A stretch of 64,000 bases of DNA, taken from NCBI RefSeq assembly GCF_000003815.2, contig NC_049979.1, forward strand, positions 15,288,688-15,352,687, read 5' to 3'. The DNA comes from Branchiostoma floridae (taxonomy: Eukaryota > Chordata > Leptocardii > Amphioxiformes > Branchiostomatidae). The notes under the pieces were generated by a model. It worked only from the letters and a program-made list of their open reading frames with translations. It did no database searches and was not told the DNA's origin. Positions 31,465 through 41,639 of the stretch are shown piece by piece. Made by a program: the position numbers and the translations under genes. Each line of letters begins with the position of its first letter. Within the stretch, counting starts at the first letter, position 1.

Positions 31465-34400
31465 GTACTTTGTCGTTTGATTAAGGATCTAAATACAGTA
31501 GGCTGAATGTAACTTTCATGTTCCCATTTGCCCCCCTCCCCACCATACAACCCATAATTTCACACGTGCACATAGATAGTGTATAAATTTGTAAGTATTT
31601 TATCGAATTTCTTAGTAGTATTATTATCATCGATCCGTTCTAAACGTTCATCAATGTCCCATACACCCGTGGGAGATTTAGGTAATGATTTCTCATATGG
31701 ATTATTTGTCTTAGAGGTCATATGCTAAAATTGCTAAAAATCAGACTAAAAATGTATATGTAAGTGAGCCCTATAAAATTCATGTATTGAATGGCTGATG
31801 CGATCAGTAGTATTAACTTACAATCGAAAGATTAATCTGCGACTTTTTATGGATCCAAAACCCACTAAAATTTTTGAGAAACTGTACCTATAGTTATAAT
31901 GTTATGCTACATATTTTGCAGTTTACCATTTACACAATTGAGACATCTACCTAGTCCTCACCTGTGCTTCTGTTCAATGTGTTGTTTGCAGAAGTCTTCC
32001 CCAACCCGATGGAAGGATGTAAGCTGGTAGTGAACAAGGGCATCAGTAACCACTTCCAGGTCAACCACACCATCTCCCTGTGTGCGTTTGGGCCGTCCTC
32101 CTACCATTTCGGTGCCACGTACGTCGGTACCAAACAGATTAGTCCATCTGAGGTGAGCTTCTCACGTGTGGCAAGATACATTTTTTCACAAGTTGTCATG
32201 TGAGCAAACTGGTTTCGTTCTAGCTAGTACATTTTAGCGTAGTGGCCCACTACGCTAAAATTTGTGACCCCTACGCTAAAAAATAAGGGCCACTACGCTA
32301 ATTTTAACTAGTGTAGTGGTGCTTTGCTGTCATTTGCTTTTTCAACAATGACTAATAAATGTCTGAACAATGAAAAATGATGATATGCCACTCAAAACTG
32401 ACCCCAAAATCCTAACTTTTAACTCTACATCTTCAAATCTCACTGTGGAAGGACCAAGACCCCCCCTTCCACACCAATCTCCTGATTAGTCGCTTTGCTA
32501 ACATGCCATTCCCACTACGCTAAAATAAAATCCTGGCTAGAACCCTGATTTGTAATGACTTAATCATGCTGCTCAGCTGTTTTCTGGTATCCAGTTTTCT
32601 TGATTGTACTAGTTTTTCGTCACAAACCTTTGCCGTAGTTATGTTTAACATTTAACAGAACATGGAAGTACATTTTTGTACTAATCTTTACAAGACGTTC
32701 ATCAACCTCCTTGGAATTCTCATCTAGAAATTGTTTTGTTTTTTTGTAATAAATATTTTGGAAAAATTTCTTGGAATATGTGATAAATATCCAATATCAT
32801 TCTATCATTGAGCTGTCTTTAAGTGTTTAACTATGTTTTTTTCTTTTCTTTTCCAGGCATACCCTGTCCTTCTGGGAGATATAGACACCTCTGGTAGTTT
32901 GAATGCCCAAATGATACATCAGATCACAAATAGAATTCGTACAAAAGCTGTGGTCCAGGTGAGAAGGAACCTACCTGCTAGTTTCCCTTCACCCCATTCC
33001 ATAATACACAAATGTATATCATTGCCGTCTTAATCTTATTCTACAGATTGTTTGAAACCAAGATGGTGTTTGGAGCTGAGAGGAAATTTGTTGATCTGCA
33101 TTAATTGGCTGTGTCACAGGACTGCACCAAATTGCACAAAGTATTATTGTTAAAGTGAGCACAAACCTGCATTTAGTCAAGTGAGTTGAGTTTATTGAGC
33201 TTATCTTTCAGGGCTCATTAAAAAAAAAACACAGTATGTTCATTGTACACATAGATGGACAGATATCATGCACTCAAAACAGATGCAAATACATATATGT
33301 ACATAAAGTCAAGAAGTCATGAGTTCAGAGATGAGATTCTTGCCTTATCTTTAGAATAAACTGTGGCTTGTTCATCCTTCCTCAGACACAACAATCCAAG
33401 TGGGCTATGGTCCAGCTGGATGCAGACTACAGAGGGGACGACTACACGGCGAGTGTAACGTTGGGAAACCCCGACTTTGTGAACGAGAGCGGCATCGTGG
33501 TGGCACACTACTTACAGCGGATAACCAAGAGGTTATCGCTGGGCGCTGAGCTGCTGTACCACCACACCCAGGGCCAGGAGGCTGCCATTGTTACTGTAGC
33601 AGGCAGATACACAGGTAATGTGATTTGTTCTGTGTTTGGTAGAGGGTTTAATATGTGTAGATAGAAGTATATGTATATGTGAACTTTTCTCATGATAAGA
33701 TATTCTTGTGCCATCCAAACAGAACTTTTTATGTTTCATTCATGATTGAGTGAATTTGAATGTCAGTTCTCGCAATGAATTGCTAGAGTCTCGTCTTAAA
33801 AAACACTGGCTATACCAACTGGTGTGTTTACAAAACATATGTTCTTGTTTGAATAGGACCACACAGGAATAGGCTAAGTAACTCACCCATGGTTGCGGAA
33901 GTACATGTACCCCAATATCTGTCAAGTTATTATTCTTGTTAAGTGAACACACACTGAAGAAAGATGTAACACTTCTGTGTGGTTGTGTAGATGTTAAATC
34001 TCAGCTATTTTCAACAGAGTGCTGGACCTTTATGAGAACTTTTTTGAATTTTAGGATATTCCAGTTTTCAACAATGTACTGGATGACCACTCCTCAACTT
34101 CTAACACTTGGCTACATGAACCTGTGATATCAGCAGTGGTCAAAAGTGTCAGAAAGTTTCATGATCATGTGCTGAGCTATTGTCTTCATTCCTCCTCTCC
34201 ACAGGTGATAACTGGATAGCCACAGGTAACCTGGGTGGAGCTGGGTGCCATGCAAGCTACTATCATCAAGGTACACAATTCATAAGAGGCAATTTCAAAA
34301 CACTGTCCTATATTTTAATGTCAAACCTTCAGCATGTGACGCATGTTCTTACGGATGTGTATCATACTTAATCAGTGGGAAGAACAACATTTTAGTTTTA

Positions 34401-35617
34401 ATGTGGTCATTTCATTCCAACAAAATGCTAATTTTAAGCCTGTTGCATTGTTTAGGGTAAAATGTTCTAATTCTGTTGTTTAATCGGGAAAACTAGCACA
34501 CACTTAAGTAATGGAGAATTAAAATCAACTGAAGCTCCCCCTTCTGTGTGTGTTTGTGCTCCAGGTAACGAGTATGTGCAGGTTGGTGTGGAGTTTGAGG
34601 CGAACCTCAGGGCGCAGGAGAGCGCAGTCAGTCTGGGCTACCAGCTGGATGTACCCAAGGCAAATATGGTGTTCAGAGGTAAGCAAGGTATCAAGGGTAG
34701 TGCTAGGCCTTGCCAGATTAAATTCTGGAAGTTTCGTGGCCATCCTACTCATGGTCTAGTCTTGTCATATCTAAGAAAAGCCTTGGTCAGACATGTACAG
34801 TTGTAGTACTATGTGTCAAACAGGCAGCTTAAATAGTTTTGCTGTGAATGCACCAGAAAAATTGGACTTGAGTTAGATATCATCTGGTACAAAGATACAC
34901 ATTTTATACTTAGGACAGTTGGTTTCAATGTGTATCATATTTTGTATTATGAACGCTGATTACAGTGTGCAATAGTTGCAGAGTGCACTTTTGCTGAGTG
35001 GTAGTTTGTGGGTATGTGTACTGGACTCTGATTGGTGCCAGTTTATCCAGTAAGTCATGATTGATCATGGCTGCACATCAAGTGATGTATCCTGAATGCT
35101 GATTGGCTGCTGTATGTGTTACAAAATGTATGCTGAATGAGCAATTAAAGATGCAATTATATCTGGACTAATGATTGTGGTGAATGCTGATTGGTGTTCT
35201 TGAAAGATGACAACAGGTAACCAAAGTTTGTATTATTCTGTCTGTGGTTAATAGGATGGTGTTAACTTATCAACCACAGACAGAATTAAGTGCTTATACA
35301 AGTTAAACTGTCAATGACCCAGAACAAAACAACCACCTTTGACCCATCGCTGATGTCACACTTCTGTGATGTCATCTGTTCTGATCAATCAGGTCAGTTA
35401 TCTTGAAAAATACCAGAAATCGCAACATTCTATAAGTCTACTCTCTCCATAACCTAACTTTATTTCTTCTCCCACAGGAATGTTGGATAGTAACTGGACA
35501 GTAGCAGCCGTCTTGGAGAAAAAGCTGCAGCCCCTCCCCTTCACCTTTATGCTCAGCGGCATGCTCAACCACACAAAGAACCAGGCTCGCTTCGGCTTTG
35601 GGTTACTCATAGGCTAA
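31263..35617 (+). CDS. TOMM40: Mitochondrial import receptor subunit TOM40, seven exons
   Basis: TOM40 is the 19-strand beta-barrel channel through which nearly all mitochondrial precursor proteins cross the outer membrane, working with TOM20/22 and small TOMs. Join 31263-31464, 31992-32152, 32857-32958, 33386-33614, 34205-34270, 34565-34678, 35478-35617; every junction is GT/AG and in phase, giving 337 residues (human about 361). It begins MGNVLAA as in vertebrates, then a Pro-rich cytosolic N terminus (about 8-50, shorter than human) and the [13 protein letters not shown] helix (about 55-67). The porin-3 barrel fills the rest: [67 protein letters not shown]. The last strand, RFGFGLLI, fits the sorting beta-signal (polar-x-Gly-x-x-hydrophobic-x-hydrophobic) and is followed by Gly and stop. 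Intact, with no missing strand. Confidence 0.97.
31992..32152 (+). CDS. TOMM40: TOMM40 exon 2
   Basis: Acceptor gtttgcag, donor gtgagc. Encodes [16 protein letters not shown] through GTKQISPSE, the first barrel strands. Confidence 0.96.
32217..32543. mobile_element. 327-bp inverted-repeat element in TOMM40 intron 2
   Basis: The left end GTTCTAGCTAG...ATTTTAGCGTAGTGG and the right end (reverse complement) GTTCTAGCCAGG...ATTTTAGCGTAGTGG form a TIR of about 35 bp. The motif actacgctaaaa recurs four or five times in both orientations near the ends (32235-32325, 32513-32526). No certain target duplication, so MITE-like but not assigned. Confidence 0.6.
32857..32958 (+). CDS. TOMM40: TOMM40 exon 3
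   Basis: Acceptor ttcttttccag, donor gtgaga, phase 0 at both ends. Encodes [18 protein letters not shown] and ends KAVVQ. Confidence 0.96.
33386..33614 (+). CDS. TOMM40: TOMM40 exon 4
   Basis: Acceptor ccttcctcag, donor gtaatg, ends phase 1. Encodes [29 protein letters not shown] and [16 protein letters not shown]. Confidence 0.96.
34205..34270 (+). CDS. TOMM40: TOMM40 exon 5
   Basis: 66-nt exon; acceptor ctctccacag, donor gtacac. Encodes [20 protein letters not shown]; phase 1 in and out. Confidence 0.93.
34565..34678 (+). CDS. TOMM40: TOMM40 exon 6
   Basis: Acceptor tgtgctccag, donor gtaagc. Encodes [15 protein letters not shown] and [14 protein letters not shown]. Confidence 0.96.
35235..35286. 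repeat. Hairpin in TOMM40 intron 6
   Basis: ATTCTGTCTGTGGTT and its perfect complement are separated by about 22 nt. Just upstream (about 35020-35195) the phrase gctgattgg recurs three times at 70-90-bp spacing, an inverted-CCAAT minisatellite-like pattern. Confidence 0.65.
35478..35617 (+). CDS. TOMM40: TOMM40 exon 7 and stop
   Basis: Acceptor cttctcccacag; encodes [20 protein letters not shown], the [15 protein letters not shown] end and TAA at 35615-35617. Confidence 0.96.
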
Positions 35618-36790
35618 TCATGGGGTGGGGGCCGCCATTTCATTCCCCTGTACATTGTGTCATACATGTAGACTGGAGGTCTCTGCTAGCTCTTCTTACA
35701 ACCTTCCATCTTTTAGAAACTCCTAGGTACAGATATGGATATAAATCAATATTTAGACAGAAGGTTTCTAAGTTCCTGAATACTAAATATTTCAGGTTAG
35801 GATAGGAAAAAATTCAGGGCTATTTGTGACCTAAATGAGGGAAGAAAAAATATCATGTGGGCCATCTCCTAAGATTTGATACATGTACATTGTGTTTGGA
35901 CCATGTCAGCACTACATGTCATCAAATTTTACACTCTGTTATGTGCTTGTTCACCATCTCCCCCTGTCTGCTTACAATTGTACTGCACAGCATTATACAT
36001 TCATACTACTATCTACTGTCAATGTATGTCAACTTTAGGGAGCGGACATTTATTTGTGCAGTTGTCATCTTTTGTCCAAAATTGTGTATCCTCAGGAGAA
36101 ACAATATTCACATTTATGCCCATTGAGTAAGATTTGTGAACTGGACTACTCATATTCCCATGGTTATCCCACATCTAAACAGGTTTTGAGAAAAGCACCC
36201 TCAAGTGGGTTGTTGCTAAGCTACATAAGTACATGTATTAAGGTATTTGATAATCTGAAGAATCCTTTGAAATGGATCCAGATATTTCCTAAAATGTACC
36301 CATTTTCCTTCAATAAAAGAAATCCAAAAACAGAAGTCACAAAATTTTTGTCATAAAACTAAGTTAATGCACAGTATTGGCATTTACCAAAGGACAGACA
36401 TGGGTAAAAACATAGAATGCTTTGGTGAGATAATGATATAGGTATTGTCTCAATATTATTCCCTAAGAAGCTGCTTTCTGTCGCAATGAAGGTGACAACT
36501 GACAAAATGTTAGTCACCTTGCTGTTGTTACCTCTGCTTAGTGCATGCGATAGTTCTCCATGTATTCTACATTATTCCACACACTACCTGTTTTCTACTT
36601 CAGATGTTTCAATATGGATATTGCTACTACAGGACAAATAAGATTATGAAGATTTCTCATGAAGTATTCTAAGAAATCTATGTACAAAATGAACCTGTAT
36701 CATGTAATCACTTTTTATAGATGCGAATGGAGATTTGTCTGATGGCCATGAGTCATTCCAATAAAGCATCAGGTTCTCGACGTCTGGACT
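35618..36790 (+). other. TOMM40 3' UTR
   Basis: Non-coding, AT-rich, ending at AATAAA (36760-36765) followed by a GU/CU-rich ctggactgtctctgtag stretch. No other exon is seen between the stop and this signal. Confidence 0.65.
36760..36765 (+). terminator. TOMM40 poly(A) signal
   Basis: AATAAA in ttccaataaagcatc about 1.1 kb after the stop codon, with a plausible downstream element. Confidence 0.6.
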
Positions 36791-36961
36791 GTCTCTGTAG
36801 CTTCCCTTAGTTAACTAGCAGCGTGTGTGTTGAACTATGGACCAGGGGAGGCACAGCCAACCCAGGTCTTTATTACACTTCTAATGGCAACTTGATAAAG
36901 GATTATGCTTCATCTGAGTTAAGGTCAGTTTTATTGTACCTTTGTTTTAATAGAATAGAAA

Positions 36962-37030
36962 CGGTGCAATGGCTGAGTCTGGTAAAATGTTTGCCTTGCA
37001 TTCTGTAGGTCGAGAGTTCAATCCCAAAAA
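36962..37030 (+). mobile_element. tRNA-derived SINE head (A and B boxes)
   Basis: TGGCTGAGTCTGG (36970-36982) matches an RNA polymerase III A box and GAGTTCAATCC (37014-37024) a B box, spaced as in a tRNA. There is no good acceptor stem, so it is not a tRNA gene. A body with the aggatcaggtcc repeats follows. Confidence 0.55.
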
Positions 37031-37059
37031 ATCAGGTGCAGGTACGGTTGTACTGTTCA

Positions 37060-37400
37060 AGCCCAGAGGATCAGGTCCAGACCTGAACCTGTACCTAGTT
37101 ACTTGTGAATGGGCCATTTCATCAGAAATGAATCTGATGAATTTTACAACTCTCTCTGGCGTTTTTAAAATCCTGTCTTCATGTAAACTCTTTGAGTATG
37201 ACTGTAGAAACTTGGTAAAAATGACTATACACTATACTCTTCTTTGCTTTTGTTATTTTCTTGACAGGTAAGTGCCAAAACTTGTAAACCCCTGCCGGTA
37301 TCTTCTGGTCATTTTCTACCCTGTCCAAAATCCGGTCCACTGATTTTTTTTCAGTTTTTTTGACCGATCGAACAAGAACCTTTGACTTCTTGGTATGAAT
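37060..37400 (+). repeat. Diverged direct repeat, copy 1
   Basis: Starts cagaggatcaggtcc, contains gactgtagaaacttggtaaaaatgact and aaaatccggtccac. Resembles 37565-37830 along its length, so it is probably the body of the SINE-like element. Confidence 0.5.
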
Positions 37401-37564
37401 CGACGAAGGTTAAACTTTTGTAAGCAGACAAAAGTTGATGCGCGTGTCTATGTCAACCATTTAATCAATCCAGTGTGGCCTAACCGTCACACCAGTACAT
37501 TGAATCAACATAAAACATAGGGAACAATGTACATAGACTTAGGGGTGGGTACCAGCACAGAAAT

Positions 37565-37830
37565 TTCAGGTCCAGAGGATCAGGTCCAGGTTCGGACCTG
37601 GCTAACTGCCTCAGACTATTTGACTGTAAAACTTGGTAGAAATGACTATAGAGTCTACTCTACTTCGCACTTATTATTTTCCTAGATCGGTAAGCCGCAA
37701 TACATGCGAATGCCTGATCATATAATCTGTTTATTTTCTAATAGGTCCAACATCCGGTGTACCGAATTTTTTCAGGTCTGTTTTTTCTGGACTGGTCCAA
37801 TAAGAAAAAAAACGGTTTTGTACCGGTCCC
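37565..37830 (+). repeat. Diverged direct repeat, copy 2
   Basis: cagaggatcaggtccagg, gactgtaaaacttggtagaaatgact, tccggtgtaccgaatttttt: same order of blocks as copy 1, about 500 bp downstream. Confidence 0.5.
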
Positions 37831-38560
37831 CCCACACACCACCCCCATCCCCTACATAGATTGCTGTAGGTCCTTAATAGGAGTGAATGTGAGTGTGACA
37901 GGGTTATTCAGATACATTCAGATGTCATTCGAGATCATCAACTGTCCCAACTATTGGGTCATATCCAAGAATTGATCCTAATGAGAATGCCTACTCCAAC
38001 GACAATGGGAACATACCTGACTTTCAGTAGAAGTTCCACTCGAAAATATTTGTTTCCTATTGAACATGGTCACAGGTTGCCTCTGGTATTTCATCGACCG
38101 CCAAAGATCATTGTTTTTGTTTTCCATTTCGTTGTTATGCTACGAAGTGGTTCCAAAACATGTTTTATTAGGATCAATACTTGATCCATGGTCATTGCGT
38201 GGGACGTGGTCATTTCTCAACCGATTGACATTCCTAGTGAAGAAGATGACAAGGTTGTTGTTTGCACATCAACATGGCGGTGACGTGCACTGGAGAAAAG
38301 AAACACTGCGGAAGTTGAACAACGGGATTCTTACTTACTTGTACTCCCTTTCTTTGGGGTGTCGTACAGATAACATAAGAGCAAAATCTAATCTTTATTC
38401 TTTGTTCTTACTTACTAATACTATCAACGCAATGGGATAATACATAAAATGTTCAAATCAGTATTATATTTGGACTTCGTCTTTGAAGGGAGTGTGAAGT
38501 CGGTTCAGTTCCTATATAACCTCCTTGGTTCAGGTTTATGTTTTGATTCCAATGTGTTCA
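37831..38560. other. Intergenic, no feature
   Basis: No gene or repeat with defined ends. The 126-codon open frame at 38060-38440 has no domain signature. Confidence 0.4.
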
Positions 38561-38623
38561 ACATGGCCGCGAGTTCAGAGGCGGATAGCCATCTGAACAC
38601 TGAACACAACAACAGCTGAAGTC

Positions 38624-38689
38624 ATGAGTCTCATGGTTCCTAAGAAAACGGGAAACGATTTCTCCAGACTGGACATCACGAGTCGTTCG
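38624..38689 (+). CDS. Candidate first coding exon of an unidentified gene
   Basis: ATG followed by 22 codons (MSLMVPKKTGNDFSRLDIT...) ends exactly at a GTAAGC donor, phase 0. A short upstream ORF (38563-38619) begins in a YY1-like aacatggccgcg context, and the block is locally GC-richer than its surroundings, as a 5' exon would be. I do not recognise the peptide. It could splice in phase to the small exon at 49273-49302. Not proven. Confidence 0.35.
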
Positions 38690-38691
38690 GT

Positions 38692-40860
38692 AAGCTAGGC
38701 AACAAGAGGATGTTGGTAATGTGCTTCACAACAGTTTTCCTTGAACAAATTTATCTATTCATGTTATTGGTTATGATGACATACTACATTCAAGACCTCT
38801 AACTAGTCAAAGGCTAGCGCTATCCTCACGGAGACTTCGCAACTGCCGATCATGACAGGTCTCAGTCATTGAGCATATGGACCAACCCTACTCTTACATG
38901 TGTCAGGAGTTCATTAATGTGAAATGTTGACTCCTGTATTCCTCAGAGGTAGGTTTGTACATTTGAGGAGCTTTTCAAAAATCCCTTTGTGATTGATAAC
39001 GTATCTCGACGTTCTGCACACGAAGATTCACTCTCCACCGACTTTTAACGAGCCAGAGATGGCCTGGGTCTGTACTGGACCCTTGGCGCAAACATAGAGA
39101 TTAGCCAGTAGGGTGAATGGCTTGCCACAGAAGTTAGCAGTGAATACGACTGTCACATTTGGGATGACTGACTTCAAATTCTTTGGCACCCCCACCCCCA
39201 TTCCACGGGACAATGTCTACAATTTTCTTCAGCCCCAAAGTATCATGTTAGAGACTAGGACTTTAACCCGGGTTAAGTCGACACAAATCTACAAATCTAG
39301 CGCGTTAATGAGGAGAAAGACATAAGCTACGGGTAAACCAAGAGTTGGACGTCAACATGAAATAGAAATTCCGAAAATAATTTAATCACGTTTGTAGAAT
39401 ATTGGATATATGAGAATTCCTTTACACAACCAGTATGTACTTACTTTGCTTACGAGAAGCAGAACTCCAGTTGGAAGCTCTGAGGCATCGAATAAACAAA
39501 GTAAGTACATGTGCATACTGGTTGTGTAAAAGAATTGAACTATATCCTATAAATTGAAAGGTACCAATTCTGATCTCTAACCTAATGTGTTACTGAGAAT
39601 TGAGAAACATTATGGAAAACTTAGTTGTGCCATTTGGCCTGAAAATGAGCTGGAGACATATTCAAACATTTTCCTTTATACTCGTAAGCCTAAGGAAAAT
39701 AAAATGTCTGGCGACTCTGTGCATGTCTGGATTTGTTTCCATGTGACAATTTCAGGTTATGGGCCGCTTCTTCACATTAAACAGACATGTCCTGTTCCCT
39801 TCACCATGACATATTAGTATCTACTCGTTATAAAATGACAAGGACATCTTGTTCTGCAAACCACACTTCTGGTAAATATTGCTGCCTAATATCTATGTCC
39901 ATATCATTGGTAATGACATGTTCTTAGTATGGCAACCTTTTTTGACCGACGACTTTATCATCTTTTGTGGACAAATATTAATATTAATATTACCAAGAGG
40001 GTGTTTTTTGCCTTTTGTTCCAACATTTTGGAAATCTTTATGGCTGGGAAGAGGGCAATTCACACATCCCTGCCAAGTACAACAAATTCTGTCTGTCTGA
40101 TAGCTCCTCACAAAAGAGTCACCAGTGTTTACTAAAGAAAATGAAAAAAATATAAGACCCAAACAAAAGATCCAGCTTAGCAGCTTGGTTAATGGGGGTA
40201 GTAAACATTTTTATAGAGGGAAAAATGACACAAATTGTTGGAAAATATGAGGACATGTTCCTACAATGACAAAAACACAAAAACACATGAAGATGTTTCT
40301 AACTTGTTCTAAATAAAGAGATATTTGTACCATTACTTTCCCAATGTTTCCAACATATCTAGATTCAAACATCATTTTCAATTGTTTGAACAAGTTAGAA
40401 CTTAAGTGACTGAAATATTATTTTACATAGAATAGTTCAAACTTACTACAAATATAATTTCAAAACCCTCTCGGTGACTCGAAATGGATTCTATTCTCTA
40501 AATTGGAAATAGCTTTTTTGTCATTCTTTGTTAACCTCTTTGGTATCATGTAATTTTGTTATTTCGGCTTGGTCCCCGTGTTTCGACTGTTACATTTTTG
40601 ATGAGTCCACTGAAGTCGACACTAAAACAAAAACCCGTCTGTAACATTGGACCCTGAAGGCAACAATCTACGGTCAGGAAGTAATGACAAAAGGCTGTTG
40701 GGCGGTCTCTCGAGCCAAAAACTACTTCTTAGATACCAAAATGGCAACTACAAAGTGAAGAAACAGATATAAACGTATCAATCCCCATTAGTGTTTTTAT
40801 TCATTTTGCAGGTAAAGAATGTCACATAATAATGCTTATCCCAAAATGCGTATCTAAGAT
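38692..40860. other. Non-coding stretch
   Basis: Contains the inverted repeat at 39421-39530 and an AATATT low-complexity run near 39975. No gene recognised. Confidence 0.4.
39421..39530. repeat. 110-bp inverted-repeat element
   Basis: Left arm TTTACACAACCAGTATG then tacttactttg; right arm is its complement with a 7-base insertion (39496-39530). Flanking gaattc/agaatt extends the symmetry slightly. A small foldback or solo-MITE; target duplication unclear. Confidence 0.65.
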
Positions 40861-40869
40861 TTGAGTTTA

Positions 40870-41625
40870 GACCAGTGGTTCTGTGTGTCGAAAGTTTATG
40901 TCTTTGTACAAAATACAAAATACAAATGTGTCTGAAAAATGTCCTCCGGACGTTTAGATAAGAGGCATTAATATAGAAGTCGTCAGTTTACAGACTTTTT
41001 GGCATAGGAATAAATCGGTAAAAACGGCCCATGTGCAACGAAGGAATTAATAAACTTGGTGCAACAGACTTCGCAATTTCGTAATGTTTTAAGGTCTCTG
41101 TGAACGATATTTTTCTTGCTCAGATTTCTCGCTATAAGCCGCTAAACTTGCATGTATCTGTGAAGATTCAAGCGTCAGTCAGAAGTAGCAATATGTTCTC
41201 ATCTGGTGCTGCAAACGGTGATACAGAAGGTAAATATAAACAGTAAAATGCTTTCTGTTCCACATTCTGTACGTTATCAGCACAAAGGTGTCCCTGGTGT
41301 CCCTGACCATGACCTCGACAGTTAGATTGCATGATATTTTCCAGTGGTGCAGTGCGTAGAAAGTTTCTGTCTTCGTAGAAAATACAAATGTATCTATAAA
41401 ATGTCCTCCGGGATAAATTGGTAAAACGGTCCACGTATAGCCAAGGAGATAAGCTCATTGATGCAAAGACTTCTCGGTTTCGGACATACTTTAAGGTCCT
41501 TGTGAACGATATCCGTTTCTTGCTCAGATTTCTACACAGTAAAATGCATTCTGTACGTTATCAGTAAAAAAAGTGGTGTCCATGAGCATGATTTCGACAG
41601 TTACATTGCATGATATTTTTCCCAT
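40870..41625 (+). repeat. Local diverged tandem duplication
   Basis: Block A (ccagtggt...aaatgtcctccgg...gtgaacgatat...cttgctcagatttct) occurs at about 40872-41133 and 41342-41534. Block B (cagtaaaatgc...gtacgttatcag...gacagttagattgcatgatattt) occurs at about 41243-41343 and 41536-41622. The order A-B-A'-B' indicates an old tandem duplication. Confidence 0.65.
41193..41229 (+). CDS. Candidate first coding exon (unidentified gene)
   Basis: ATG, twelve codons (MFSSGAANGDTE) plus one base, then a gtaaat donor (phase 1). It fits the exon at 48825-48922, which needs exactly a phase-1 partner, and alternatively the acceptor at 41978 (ttcttttag) that would give a 41-residue product ending at a TAA near 42060. 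It lies inside a local duplication, which weakens the case. Confidence 0.25.
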
Positions 41626-41639
41626 GAAGAAAGAAATCA

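Noticed and set aside
36962..37030. A tRNA gene
   Set aside because: A and B boxes are present but the acceptor and anticodon stems do not pair well; better read as a tRNA-derived SINE head.
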